In this document: positions 1 through 5,767 of the stretch, piece after piece
How positions within the stretch are numbered: position 1 is the stretch's first letter
How the letters are laid out: every line of letters begins with the position of its first letter
Source: an uncultured Eubacteriaceae bacterium
GTDB lineage: Bacteria; Bacillota; Clostridia; Lachnospirales; Lachnospiraceae
DNA length: 8,577 nt
Reading direction: 5' to 3'
Assembly (NCBI GenBank): GCA_945938055.1
Contig: CAMEUH010000099.1
Location: forward strand, 1-8,577
The notes under the pieces: generated by a model
The model's input: only the letters and a program-made list of their open reading frames with translations
Told to the model about the DNA's origin: nothing
Database searches by the model: none
Translations under genes and position numbers: made by a program

Positions 1-8
1 TCCGTCCT

Positions 9-29
9 GCCGCCCCGTAACGGGTCAGC
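9..29 (-). other. Predicted 5'-terminal hairpin of the outward transcript
   Basis: Read on the minus strand from the predicted start, GCTG (29-26) pairs with CGGC (12-9), including one G-U pair. After an A/G mismatch, CCCG (24-21) pairs with CGGG (17-14) around a TTA loop. This gives an eight-pair interrupted stem that begins at or next to the first transcribed base. AGGACGGA (8-1) follows, where the window ends, and could include a ribosome site. Confidence 0.4.
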
Positions 30-35
30 TTGTTT

Positions 36-64
36 ATAATATCACTTTGAATTTATAAAGTCAA
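36..64 (-). promoter_or_regulatory. Strong sigma-A-type promoter reading out of the window to the left
   Basis: On the minus strand, a -35 box TTGACT (64-59) and a -10 box TATTAT (41-36) are separated by exactly 17 nt. Each box is 5/6 to consensus. Upstream lie A-tracts (GAAAAAAG at 73-66 and the A/T palindrome at 76-96), which look like an UP element. The expected transcription start is about position 29-31. It serves something beyond the left edge, not any gene in this window. The combination of UP-like A-tracts, optimal spacing and near-consensus boxes is what is seen at stable-RNA and highly expressed promoters, but the gene itself cannot be seen. Confidence 0.75.
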
Positions 65-75
65 CATCTTTTTTC

Positions 76-96
76 AAAAATTTTGACAAAATTTTT
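76..96. repeat. Perfect A/T-only inverted repeat
   Basis: AAAAATTTT (76-84), spacer GAC (85-87) and AAAATTTTT (88-96) form a perfect 9-bp inverted repeat made only of A and T. It lies just upstream of the -35 box of the outward promoter at 36-64, where A-tracts commonly act as an UP element. It could also be a weak transcription end for the HAD gene or a protein-binding palindrome. It lacks the GC-rich stem of a standard intrinsic terminator. Confidence 0.5.
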
Positions 97-192
97 AGGA
101 AACCAATTTATTAAAATGATACGGAAAGATTTATGAAGAAAATAATCGAAAAATTCCAACGCACATTCCAATGATTTATCCGTAGGAGTATC
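97..192. other. AT-rich intergenic stretch after the HAD gene, no clear terminator
   Basis: No coding frame, RNA gene or GC-rich hairpin followed by a U-tract is visible. The only symmetry is a 6-bp inverted pair TACGGA (120-125) and TCCGTA (179-184), 53 nt apart, too distant for a typical terminator. How the leftward operon ends is not evident from sequence. Confidence 0.4.
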
Positions 193-843
193 CTAAGCAA
201 GAATCACTTTTTCCAGTTCCTTCAGATTACTTACAAGATAGGTTGCCCCGTTCTGAAGCAATTCCTCTCTGCTTCCATATCCCCACAGAACGCCCACCGA
301 ATCCATTCCACATTCTGATGCACCGCAGACATCATGCATCCGGTCGCCAATCATCAGAACTCTTGACACATCCTCTATGCTGCATTCCCAAATGGCTTTT
401 CTTATAACATCCGCCTTGGTTTCATGCGTTTCCTGAACAGAACTTCCGCACAGGCGGTAAAAATATTTTGCCAAATCAAAATGTTCCATGATTTCACGAG
501 CAAAATGTTCCGGCTTAGAGGTTGCCAGTACCAGTTTATATCCCTTATCCACCAGTTTTTGCAAGAACTCTGGAATTCCTTCATAGACCTCATTTTCAAA
601 TTTTCCCTTATCACCAAAATATTCCCGGTAATAAAGGACCGCCTTTTCACACTCATCCTCCTTGAATCCATAAAATTTTTCATAGGATTCCAGAAGCGGA
701 GGCCCGATAAACGGATAGAGCTTTGTCCGGTCCTTTTCTACAATGCCGAATTTTTCAAGGGAATACAAAATGGAATTGGTGATTCCCAGTCCCGGATCTG
801 TCAGGGTCCCATCCAAATCCCAGAATATGTATTGATATTTCAT
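193..843 (-). CDS. HAD-superfamily phosphatase (phosphoglycolate phosphatase/5'-nucleotidase-like)
   Basis: Cytoplasmic haloacid-dehalogenase-type phosphomonoesterase of 216 residues. All four HAD motifs are present: I, DLDGTLTD with nucleophile D9 and acid/base D11; II, VLATSKP with T108/S109; III, K143; IV, MIGDRMHD with D167 and D171 as magnesium ligands. A helical C1-type cap lies between motifs I and II (about 18-85). The GITNSI, FIGPPLLESY and GVLWGYGS blocks match the Firmicutes subgroup annotated as phosphoglycolate phosphatase or 5'-nucleotidase, so the substrate is likely a small phosphate ester or nucleoside monophosphate, but sequence does not settle which. The start overlaps the preceding stop (TAATG at 841-845). 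A weak GAGAG (851-855) stands 7 nt upstream, consistent with coupled translation. It is the last gene of the leftward cluster. Confidence 0.9.
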   Translation of the reverse strand: MKYQYIFWDLDGTLTDPGLGITNSILYSLEKFGIVEKDRTKLYPFIGPPLLESYEKFYGFKEDECEKAVLYYREYFGDKGKFENEVYEGIPEFLQKLVDKGYKLVLATSKPEHFAREIMEHFDLAKYFYRLCGSSVQETHETKADVIRKAIWECSIEDVSRVLMIGDRMHDVCGASECGMDSVGVLWGYGSREELLQNGATYLVSNLKELEKVILA

Positions 844-1427
844 TATAATTCTCTCGTTTCCACTTCAATAATTTGATCTTTATCCACCATCTTCATGATA
901 TTTCTTGTAATCAGAAACGTCGTGACAAAATCAGTAACACCACTAAAAATCAATCCTAAACCAATAAGCATAATCAGAGTTGTGACTGCTTCAAAAGGAT
1001 TAATAATCAGTACAACACCAAACAGCAGATTTAGAACAGCAAAAACAAGTACTGTGGTTGAGCCTCTGTAATGATTATTATGCAGACCGATTGCGCTTTG
1101 TAACTTGGAGATGCCACTCACAACAATGACAACGCCCAGAAGTACCGGAATAATTGAAATGACACTTTCTACCCGGACATAAACAAAAATACTTGCTATG
1201 ACAAGAACCGCACCAATCACCAGTTCATTTCCCACAAAACTGTAACGGATATCCTTCGTTGCAAAACGATATAAGAAACCAAGTCCCGCAATCAGGATAA
1301 CTGTTGCAAATGCATATCCAATGGTTCTTGCCGTAGAACCAGGAAAAAACGTAAGAATTAATCCGATTACCACATAAATTAATGATGAAATTATCGTATT
1401 CTTTTTCATTTCTTTAAAAACGCTCAT
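843..1427 (-). CDS. DUF308/HdeD-like membrane protein with six predicted helices
   Basis: Integral membrane protein of 194 residues. Six hydrophobic segments are clear at about 11-28, 36-55, 67-85, 87-107, 123-142 and 147-170. They are arranged as three helix hairpins whose turns carry FFPG, VRVE and NPFE. This triplicated hairpin pattern is that of DUF308, the family of E. coli HdeD, a membrane protein linked to acid resistance. The job of clostridial members is unknown. The C-terminal tail (172-194) is charged and probably cytoplasmic. I chose ATG 1427 because AAGG lies 8 nt upstream (1436-1439). The longer frame from ATG 1463 adds 12 basic residues and has no ribosome site. It begins 56 nt after the kinase gene, and its TAA overlaps the ATG of the HAD gene by one base (TAATG). 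Family assignment rests on topology and pattern, not on a catalytic motif. Confidence 0.78.
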   Translation of the reverse strand: MSVFKEMKKNTIISSLIYVVIGLILTFFPGSTARTIGYAFATVILIAGLGFLYRFATKDIRYSFVGNELVIGAVLVIASIFVYVRVESVISIIPVLLGVVIVVSGISKLQSAIGLHNNHYRGSTTVLVFAVLNLLFGVVLIINPFEAVTTLIMLIGLGLIFSGVTDFVTTFLITRNIMKMVDKDQIIEVETREL

Positions 1428-1483
1428 GTTCTCTGCCTTGCCTTTCCCTGTAAGTTTTCCCATATTGAATTTGATTCAGACCA

Positions 1484-3097
1484 TTAAACCCGGAAAATAC
1501 TTCCGCCAATAAATTCCCTGATAATGGAATTCTTTGGAATGTCTTCACTGCTGATTCCAAGAAAATAATCCAAGAACTTCAAAAGCCTCTTTGCCTCATA
1601 ATACTCTGGCTCTTCCTTGCTGATTCCAAAAAGCAGCGGTTCTGCACTCTGTTTTAAGACTGCAAGCTCATAAATCAATGCGGAATTAAACATAACATCT
1701 GCCTCTTCCTGATAAGGAAAAATATTCTCTTCTTCTCCCCGTCTTACAGAATCCCACATTTCAAGCGTACGCTTTGCACTGGAACCTCTGGTACGTGCAT
1801 CCCGAACCATTCTTCGAAGCAGTCGTCCATCCGTTGTCGGAATGCGGTTATGCTCATCAATATTAAGCTGGGTCAGCGCACTAATATAAATCTTAAATTT
1901 ATTTTCCGCAGGAATATTACTGGAAAGCTTATCATTCAGGCAGTGAATTCCCTCAATGACAAGAATTTCATCCTTGTTAAGCGTCAGTTTATTCCCTTTA
2001 TACTCTTTCTTTCCGGTTTTGAAATTAAAACTTGGAATTTCTACTGTCTCACCTTTTAACAACGCTGTCATCTGGCTATTAAAAAGTTCAATATCAATCG
2101 CTTCCAGACATTCAAAATTGTAATTTCCATTTTCATCTTTTGGTGTATCTTCTCTTTCCACAAAATAATTATCCACTTCAATGGTATGTGGTTTTAATCC
2201 ATGTGCCTTAAGTTGTACCGCCAGACGATGGGAAAATGTGGTCTTACCGGAAGATGATGGTCCGGCTATCATGATAAATTTCTTATTTGGTTTTGATGCG
2301 ATTTCAGCAGCAATATCCGCAATCTTTTTCTCCTGAAGTGCCTCCTGTACCAGAATCAGTTCACTAATGTTGCCGGATGCAATCACATCATTTAACGCAC
2401 CAACCGTGTCAACATTCAGCATGTTTCCCCATTGCGTTGATTCCTTCAATACCTGGAATAATTTGTGCTGTGGCTTAAATTCCGGTACTGAATCCGGTTC
2501 TTCCTTGGTTGGAAGCTGTAATACAAACCCATCATCATACTTAAATAAATCAAATGTATCCAGCATACCAGTAGAAGGTGCCATGTAGCCATAATTATAA
2601 TCTTCAAAGCCATTCAATTCATAAATATTTACCCGTGACACACGTCTGTATTTAAATAGCTTAACTTTGTCATCCATTCCATGCTTTTTGAACAATTCTA
2701 CTGCCTGGTCCGTGTTCATGCTCTTTTTCTTAATCGGCAAATCCAGGCTGATGAGTTCCAGCATCTTAAGCTTCACTTCCAGAAGGAACTCTTCCGTAAT
2801 ATCAACTTCTCCTTCAATATCGCAGTAATAGCCCTTGCTCAGAGAATACTGTACACAGATTTTTTTAATTCTTCCTTCCGGCACAACATCATACAGGGCA
2901 GAAAGCATCAGCATGCATACACTTCTCTTGTATGTCAGGTTGCCGATAACCGTATCTGTGGTAACAAATTCTACTGCTGCATCATCCGGTACTTCCTTAG
3001 AAAGCTCTGTCAGTTTTCCGTTGACCTTTGCCAGAATAATGTCATGATCAAAATCTTTTTTTGCATACTTTGCCAGTTCCAATAACACTTTACCCAT
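1484..3097 (-). CDS. Nucleoside (uridine) kinase-like protein with N-terminal TGS/ThrRS-editing-like module
   Basis: Two-part protein of 537 residues. Residues 1-50 resemble a TGS domain (AKVNGKLTELSKEV). Residues 55-200 resemble the second additional (editing) domain of threonyl-tRNA synthetase, including the ITEEFLLEVKLKMLELISLDLP-type helix at 100-121 and APSTGMLDTFDLF at 173-185. The C-terminal half is a P-loop kinase of the uridine kinase/phosphoribulokinase family: Walker A GPSSSGKT at 279-286, DNYF at 309-312 (the acceptor-site motif of uridine kinases), VIEGIHCLN at 380-388, and the basic RIPTTDGRLLRRMVRDARTRG block. The four zinc/editing ligands of ThrRS are replaced here (R58, M62, N168, M172), so editing is unlikely. 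Proteins of this architecture are usually annotated 'nucleoside kinase'. The true substrate is not readable from sequence. A strong ribosome site (AAAGGAG) precedes ATG 3097, 27 nt after nif3. Confidence 0.88.
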   Translation of the reverse strand: MGKVLLELAKYAKKDFDHDIILAKVNGKLTELSKEVPDDAAVEFVTTDTVIGNLTYKRSVCMLMLSALYDVVPEGRIKKICVQYSLSKGYYCDIEGEVDITEEFLLEVKLKMLELISLDLPIKKKSMNTDQAVELFKKHGMDDKVKLFKYRRVSRVNIYELNGFEDYNYGYMAPSTGMLDTFDLFKYDDGFVLQLPTKEEPDSVPEFKPQHKLFQVLKESTQWGNMLNVDTVGALNDVIASGNISELILVQEALQEKKIADIAAEIASKPNKKFIMIAGPSSSGKTTFSHRLAVQLKAHGLKPHTIEVDNYFVEREDTPKDENGNYNFECLEAIDIELFNSQMTALLKGETVEIPSFNFKTGKKEYKGNKLTLNKDEILVIEGIHCLNDKLSSNIPAENKFKIYISALTQLNIDEHNRIPTTDGRLLRRMVRDARTRGSSAKRTLEMWDSVRRGEEENIFPYQEEADVMFNSALIYELAVLKQSAEPLLFGISKEEPEYYEAKRLLKFLDYFLGISSEDIPKNSIIREFIGGSIFRV

Positions 3098-3105
3098 AAT
3101 ACAAT

Positions 3106-3112
3106 CTCCTTT
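3106..3112 (-). promoter_or_regulatory. Strong Shine-Dalgarno of the nucleoside-kinase gene
   Basis: The minus strand reads AAAGGAG, 8 nt before ATG 3097. It is the best ribosome site in the window and fixes the start of the kinase gene within the short nif3-kinase gap. Confidence 0.8.
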
Positions 3113-3124
3113 CAGAATACCCTG

Positions 3125-3904
3125 CTATAATATTTTATATGGAACGCCTGCCTTGCAGGTAATAATTCTTACATCATTACATTTATGCTCCAGCACTTTT
3201 GCCATGTAGTCAATAAAAATGTATTCCAATCCATAATGTCCTGCATCTACCACGGTAATTCCCGATTCCACCGCATCCAGTCCATCATGATGCCCGATAT
3301 CCCCGGTAATCAGAAGGTCTGCTTTCTTTGCCACTGCATGCTCCAGCATCCCCTTTCCGGAACCCGGTGAAATGGCAACTCTTTTTACTATTTTATCAGT
3401 ATCCCCATAAACTATGACATTTTCCAGTTCAAAACTTGCCTTAAGCTTTTCAATCCAGATTTGTGCAGAACTTTCATACACATCAGACACCCTGCCGACT
3501 CCTTCCTCCACACCATCCACAACTCTTGTGACCTCCAGAACCTCCGGTGCCTCAAGACCAAGCATGGATGCTGCAAGGGATGCCATTGCCTTTACATCAA
3601 AGTTCGTATGCACGGCATAACAGTTAATTCCTTTCTGAATTAGTTTTAACAGACGTTTTCCCACAATGTCATCCGTATTGATTTTACGAATTTTTCCAAA
3701 AATAAGCGGATGATGTGTCAATAGCATGTCCACGTGCTGTGCTGCCGCTGCATTTACCACTTCTTCCGTGGCATCCAGTGCCACCATAATACTGCGTACC
3801 TCCGATTCGCCGTCACCCGCAATGAGACCCGGATTATCCCAGTCACATGCCGAATCCAATGGAAACAGTTCCTCAATAATTTCCATGATTTCCCTGCACT
3901 TCAT
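3125..3904 (-). CDS. Nif3-like dinuclear metal centre protein (YqfO family, short form)
   Basis: Member of the Nif3/DUF34 family (COG0327), widely conserved and often annotated as GTP cyclohydrolase I type 2, a role that is not firmly established. The putative dinuclear metal ligands are all present: H64 and H65 (LLTHHPLIF), D103 (AVHTNFD), and H223 with E227 (DAGHYGLEYIF). Further family blocks are EEWDN-like CDWDNPGLIAGD at 20-31 and GDIGHHDGLDA near the C-terminus. At 259 residues it is the short form: it lacks the central PII/CutA-like insert of B. subtilis YqfO, which is over 100 residues longer. It starts inside trmK, with AAGGG (3915-3919) 10 nt upstream, giving a 32-nt overlap. Position directly after trmK is the usual Firmicutes arrangement and suggests, without proving, a link to tRNA or cofactor metabolism. 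The family is certain, the biochemical function unknown. Confidence 0.92.
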   Translation of the reverse strand: MKCREIMEIIEELFPLDSACDWDNPGLIAGDGESEVRSIMVALDATEEVVNAAAAQHVDMLLTHHPLIFGKIRKINTDDIVGKRLLKLIQKGINCYAVHTNFDVKAMASLAASMLGLEAPEVLEVTRVVDGVEEGVGRVSDVYESSAQIWIEKLKASFELENVIVYGDTDKIVKRVAISPGSGKGMLEHAVAKKADLLITGDIGHHDGLDAVESGITVVDAGHYGLEYIFIDYMAKVLEHKCNDVRIITCKAGVPYKIL

Positions 3905-4589
3905 AATACTTCAACCCTTCTTTAATGCATTGCATTTCTTCTTCCAGTTCCATTAATCTTTTTTCCGAATTTTCTGTGGAAATATCAGAAAGACTTTCAC
4001 AAATTTTTTCAAGCTTATCCAGTTCTTTTTCCATATATTCCCGCAAAACAGGATCCTGCTTCAACAAAAGCCGTTGCCCATACCGGTAATCACATGCTTT
4101 CTCATACTTCTGCCTGCCATGAACTGCTTTCATGATTATGTAATACTTTCCCTCTTCAAGCAGCATGGTCTCTTCCTGTATGGCATACCCATGATTCAGA
4201 AGATACCTTCGGACCAATTCTGTATCAGTATGTGGAGAAAGAATAAGTTCTTCCACGGTATCCAGAATTTTTCTGCCTTTTTCCAGAAGACCGGTAATCA
4301 GAATACCTCCCATTCCTGCCATGATAACCGTCTGAGCCTCACCGGCTTTCAGTTTATCAAGTCCGTCTGACAGGCGCGTTTCAATTCGATTCTCAAGATG
4401 TGCAAGTGCAATATTGGTCTGTGCCTTACTTAACGGCCCCTTTGCCACATCCATCGCAATCACCGTATTCGAAATATTCTGCTCAATCAGATAAATTGCA
4501 AGATATCCATGATCCGTACCAACATCACATGCCGTTCCTCCCGGCTGTACCATGCCTGCGATTGCCTGAAGCCTCTTTGAAATCTCCAT
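3873..4589 (-). CDS. trmK: tRNA (adenine(22)-N1)-methyltransferase TrmK
   Basis: SAM-dependent enzyme that methylates N1 of adenine 22 in the D-loop region of some bacterial tRNAs (COG2384, B. subtilis YqfN). Numbered from ATG 4589, the product has 238 residues. The Rossmann glycine motif CDVGTDHGYL is at 21-30, an acidic residue for the SAM ribose at D47 (IAMDVAKGPL), DGL at 75-77, and the family block IMAGMGG at 89-95. A charged C-terminal segment at about 180-230 looks like the coiled coil seen in this family. Two starts compete: ATG 4601, which overlaps the rpoD stop as TAATG, and ATG 4589, four codons later. I chose 4589 because its N-terminus (MEISKRLQAIA) fits the family and GGGAGGAG stands just before it. 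Its 3' end overlaps nif3 by 32 nt. The rpoD-trmK-nif3 order is conserved across Firmicutes. Confidence 0.93.
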   Translation of the reverse strand: MEISKRLQAIAGMVQPGGTACDVGTDHGYLAIYLIEQNISNTVIAMDVAKGPLSKAQTNIALAHLENRIETRLSDGLDKLKAGEAQTVIMAGMGGILITGLLEKGRKILDTVEELILSPHTDTELVRRYLLNHGYAIQEETMLLEEGKYYIIMKAVHGRQKYEKACDYRYGQRLLLKQDPVLREYMEKELDKLEKICESLSDISTENSEKRLMELEEEMQCIKEGLKYYEVQGNHGNY

Positions 4590-4591
4590 GG

Positions 4592-4599
4592 CTCCTCCC
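4592..4599 (-). promoter_or_regulatory. Shine-Dalgarno embedded at the rpoD/trmK junction
   Basis: The minus strand reads GGGAGGAG directly after the rpoD stop. Core GGAGG ends 4 nt before ATG 4589, close but usable. The motif lies inside the first codons of the longer trmK frame that would begin at ATG 4601. This supports initiation at 4589 by ribosomes finishing rpoD. Confidence 0.55.
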
Positions 4600-4600
4600 A

Positions 4601-5713
4601 TTAATCCAGATAATCCTTAAGCTTTCTGCTTCTGCTTGGGTGGCGCAGCTTTCTTAATGCCTTTGCCTCAATCTGACGGATACGTTCTCTTGTTACGTTA
4701 AATTCACGACCAACTTCTTCCAGTGTTCTTGCGCGTCCGTCATCCAGTCCAAATCTTAAGCGTAATACTTTCTGTTCTCTCTCGGTTAATGTACTAAGTA
4801 CTTCCGATAATTGTTCCTTAAGAAGCGTAAATGCTGCTTCATCTGCCGGTACCGGAACGTTATCATCCTGTATGAAATCTCCCAGATGACTGTCTTCTTC
4901 TTCACCAATCGGTGTTTCCAGAGAAACTGGTTCCTGTGAAATCTTTTGAATCTCTCTTACCCGTTCAACCGGAATATCCATTGCTTTTGCAATTTCTTCC
5001 GGAAATGGCTCTCTTCCCAGTTCCTGAAGGAGCTGTCTCTGTACACGAATCAATTTATTAATTGTCTCAACCATATGAACCGGAATACGGATGGTTCTTG
5101 CCTGATCTGCAATGGCACGGGTAATCGCCTGACGAATCCACCATGTAGCATACGTACTGAACTTAAATCCCTTACTGCAGTCAAATTTTTCAACAGCCTT
5201 AATAAGACCCAGATTTCCTTCCTGAATCAAATCAAGGAATAACATTCCCCTGCCCACATACCTTTTTGCAATGCTGACTACCAGACGAAGATTTGCCTCT
5301 GCCAGTCTCTTCTTGGCTTCCTGGTCACCGGCTTCCATTCGCTTTGCCAGTTCGATTTCTTCTTCCGCACTTAAAAGCGGCACCTTGCCGATTTCCTTTA
5401 AATACATGCGGACCGGGTCCTCAATGCTGATTCCTTCCGGTACGGACAAATCAATCTTTTCCAGATCAATCTCTTCTTCTGTTCCATCCAGAATAATGTC
5501 ATCTTCTTCCACCGGGTCTTCTTCTACCGGAAGCAGTACATCCACACCATTATTTTCAAGAAATTCCAGCACTCTGTCCATCTTATCCGGATCGAAATCC
5601 ATATCTGCGAAGAAATCAAGAATTTCCTGCTGCTCCAGACAATTTTTCTTCTTTTTGGCAAGTGCTAAAAGCTCCTTTAACTTTTCCGTGAATTTAATCA
5701 TGTTCTCATCCAT
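4601..5713 (-). CDS. rpoD: RNA polymerase primary sigma factor (SigA/RpoD, sigma-70 group 1)
   Basis: Housekeeping sigma factor that directs RNA polymerase to -35/-10 promoters. It has 370 residues, essentially the length of B. subtilis SigA (371). Layout: a short region 1.1 at 1-70, an acidic linker at 62-88, region 1.2 at about 97-130 (DPVRMYLKEIGKVPLLSAEEE), region 2 at 137-211 with the -10-reading helix YATWWIRQAITRAIADQ at 188-204, region 3 at 212-290, and region 4 at 303-368 with the -35-reading helix-turn-helix at about 330-357 (LEEVGREFNVTRERIRQIEA). All the group 1 hallmarks are intact. The upstream purine stretch AAGGAAGG (5727-5734) is rather far from ATG 5713 (12-13 nt). A second in-frame ATG at 5701 is possible but less family-like. 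Its TAA shares one base with an ATG for the next gene (TAATG), which suggests coupled translation. It follows dnaG by 54 nt. Confidence 0.97.
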   Translation of the reverse strand: MDENMIKFTEKLKELLALAKKKKNCLEQQEILDFFADMDFDPDKMDRVLEFLENNGVDVLLPVEEDPVEEDDIILDGTEEEIDLEKIDLSVPEGISIEDPVRMYLKEIGKVPLLSAEEEIELAKRMEAGDQEAKKRLAEANLRLVVSIAKRYVGRGMLFLDLIQEGNLGLIKAVEKFDCSKGFKFSTYATWWIRQAITRAIADQARTIRIPVHMVETINKLIRVQRQLLQELGREPFPEEIAKAMDIPVERVREIQKISQEPVSLETPIGEEEDSHLGDFIQDDNVPVPADEAAFTLLKEQLSEVLSTLTEREQKVLRLRFGLDDGRARTLEEVGREFNVTRERIRQIEAKALRKLRHPSRSRKLKDYLD

Positions 5714-5732
5714 TACTTTGGTCCATCCTTCC

Positions 5733-5749
5733 TTACCTTTTTGCGGTAA
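5733..5749 (-). other. Small hairpin in the dnaG-rpoD gap
   Basis: In the RNA sense, TTACC (5749-5745), a 7-nt loop GCAAAAA and GGTAA (5737-5733) can form a 5-bp stem. It lies directly upstream of the AAGGAAGG purine stretch that serves rpoD. It is too weak and lacks the U-tract for a terminator. It may affect ribosome access or RNA processing, or it may be chance. Confidence 0.25.
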
Positions 5750-5767
5750 TTAACTTATATTTTATCC

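Noticed and set aside
83..112. Plus-strand promoter TTGACA (83-88) with TTTATT (107-112), 18-nt spacer
   Set aside because: The TTGACA is part of the A/T palindrome and the -10 is only 4/6. It would read antisense into the HAD gene, with no plus-strand gene to serve. Coincidence is more likely, although antisense transcription cannot be excluded.
120..184. TACGGA/TCCGTA inverted pair as a terminator of the operon
   Set aside because: Only 6 bp with a 53-nt spacer and no following U-tract in the transcript direction. Too weak to call.
424..876. 150-residue plus-strand frame over the HAD gene
   Set aside because: Antisense to a gene with all four HAD motifs. It shows no recognisable domain and no convincing start site.
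1428..1463. 12-residue N-terminal extension of the DUF308-like protein from ATG 1463
   Set aside because: No Shine-Dalgarno precedes ATG 1463, while AAGG stands 8 nt before ATG 1427. The extra residues are lysine/glycine-rich and look like a translated ribosome-site region.
2681..3085. 134-residue plus-strand frame over the kinase N-terminus
   Set aside because: Antisense shadow of a well-conserved coding region, with Cys/Phe/Ile-rich composition typical of shadows.
5271..5753. 160-residue plus-strand frame rich in serine
   Set aside because: It is the antisense shadow of the Glu/Asp/Lys-rich N-terminal half of the sigma factor. The serine richness comes from the reversed codons and no domain is present.
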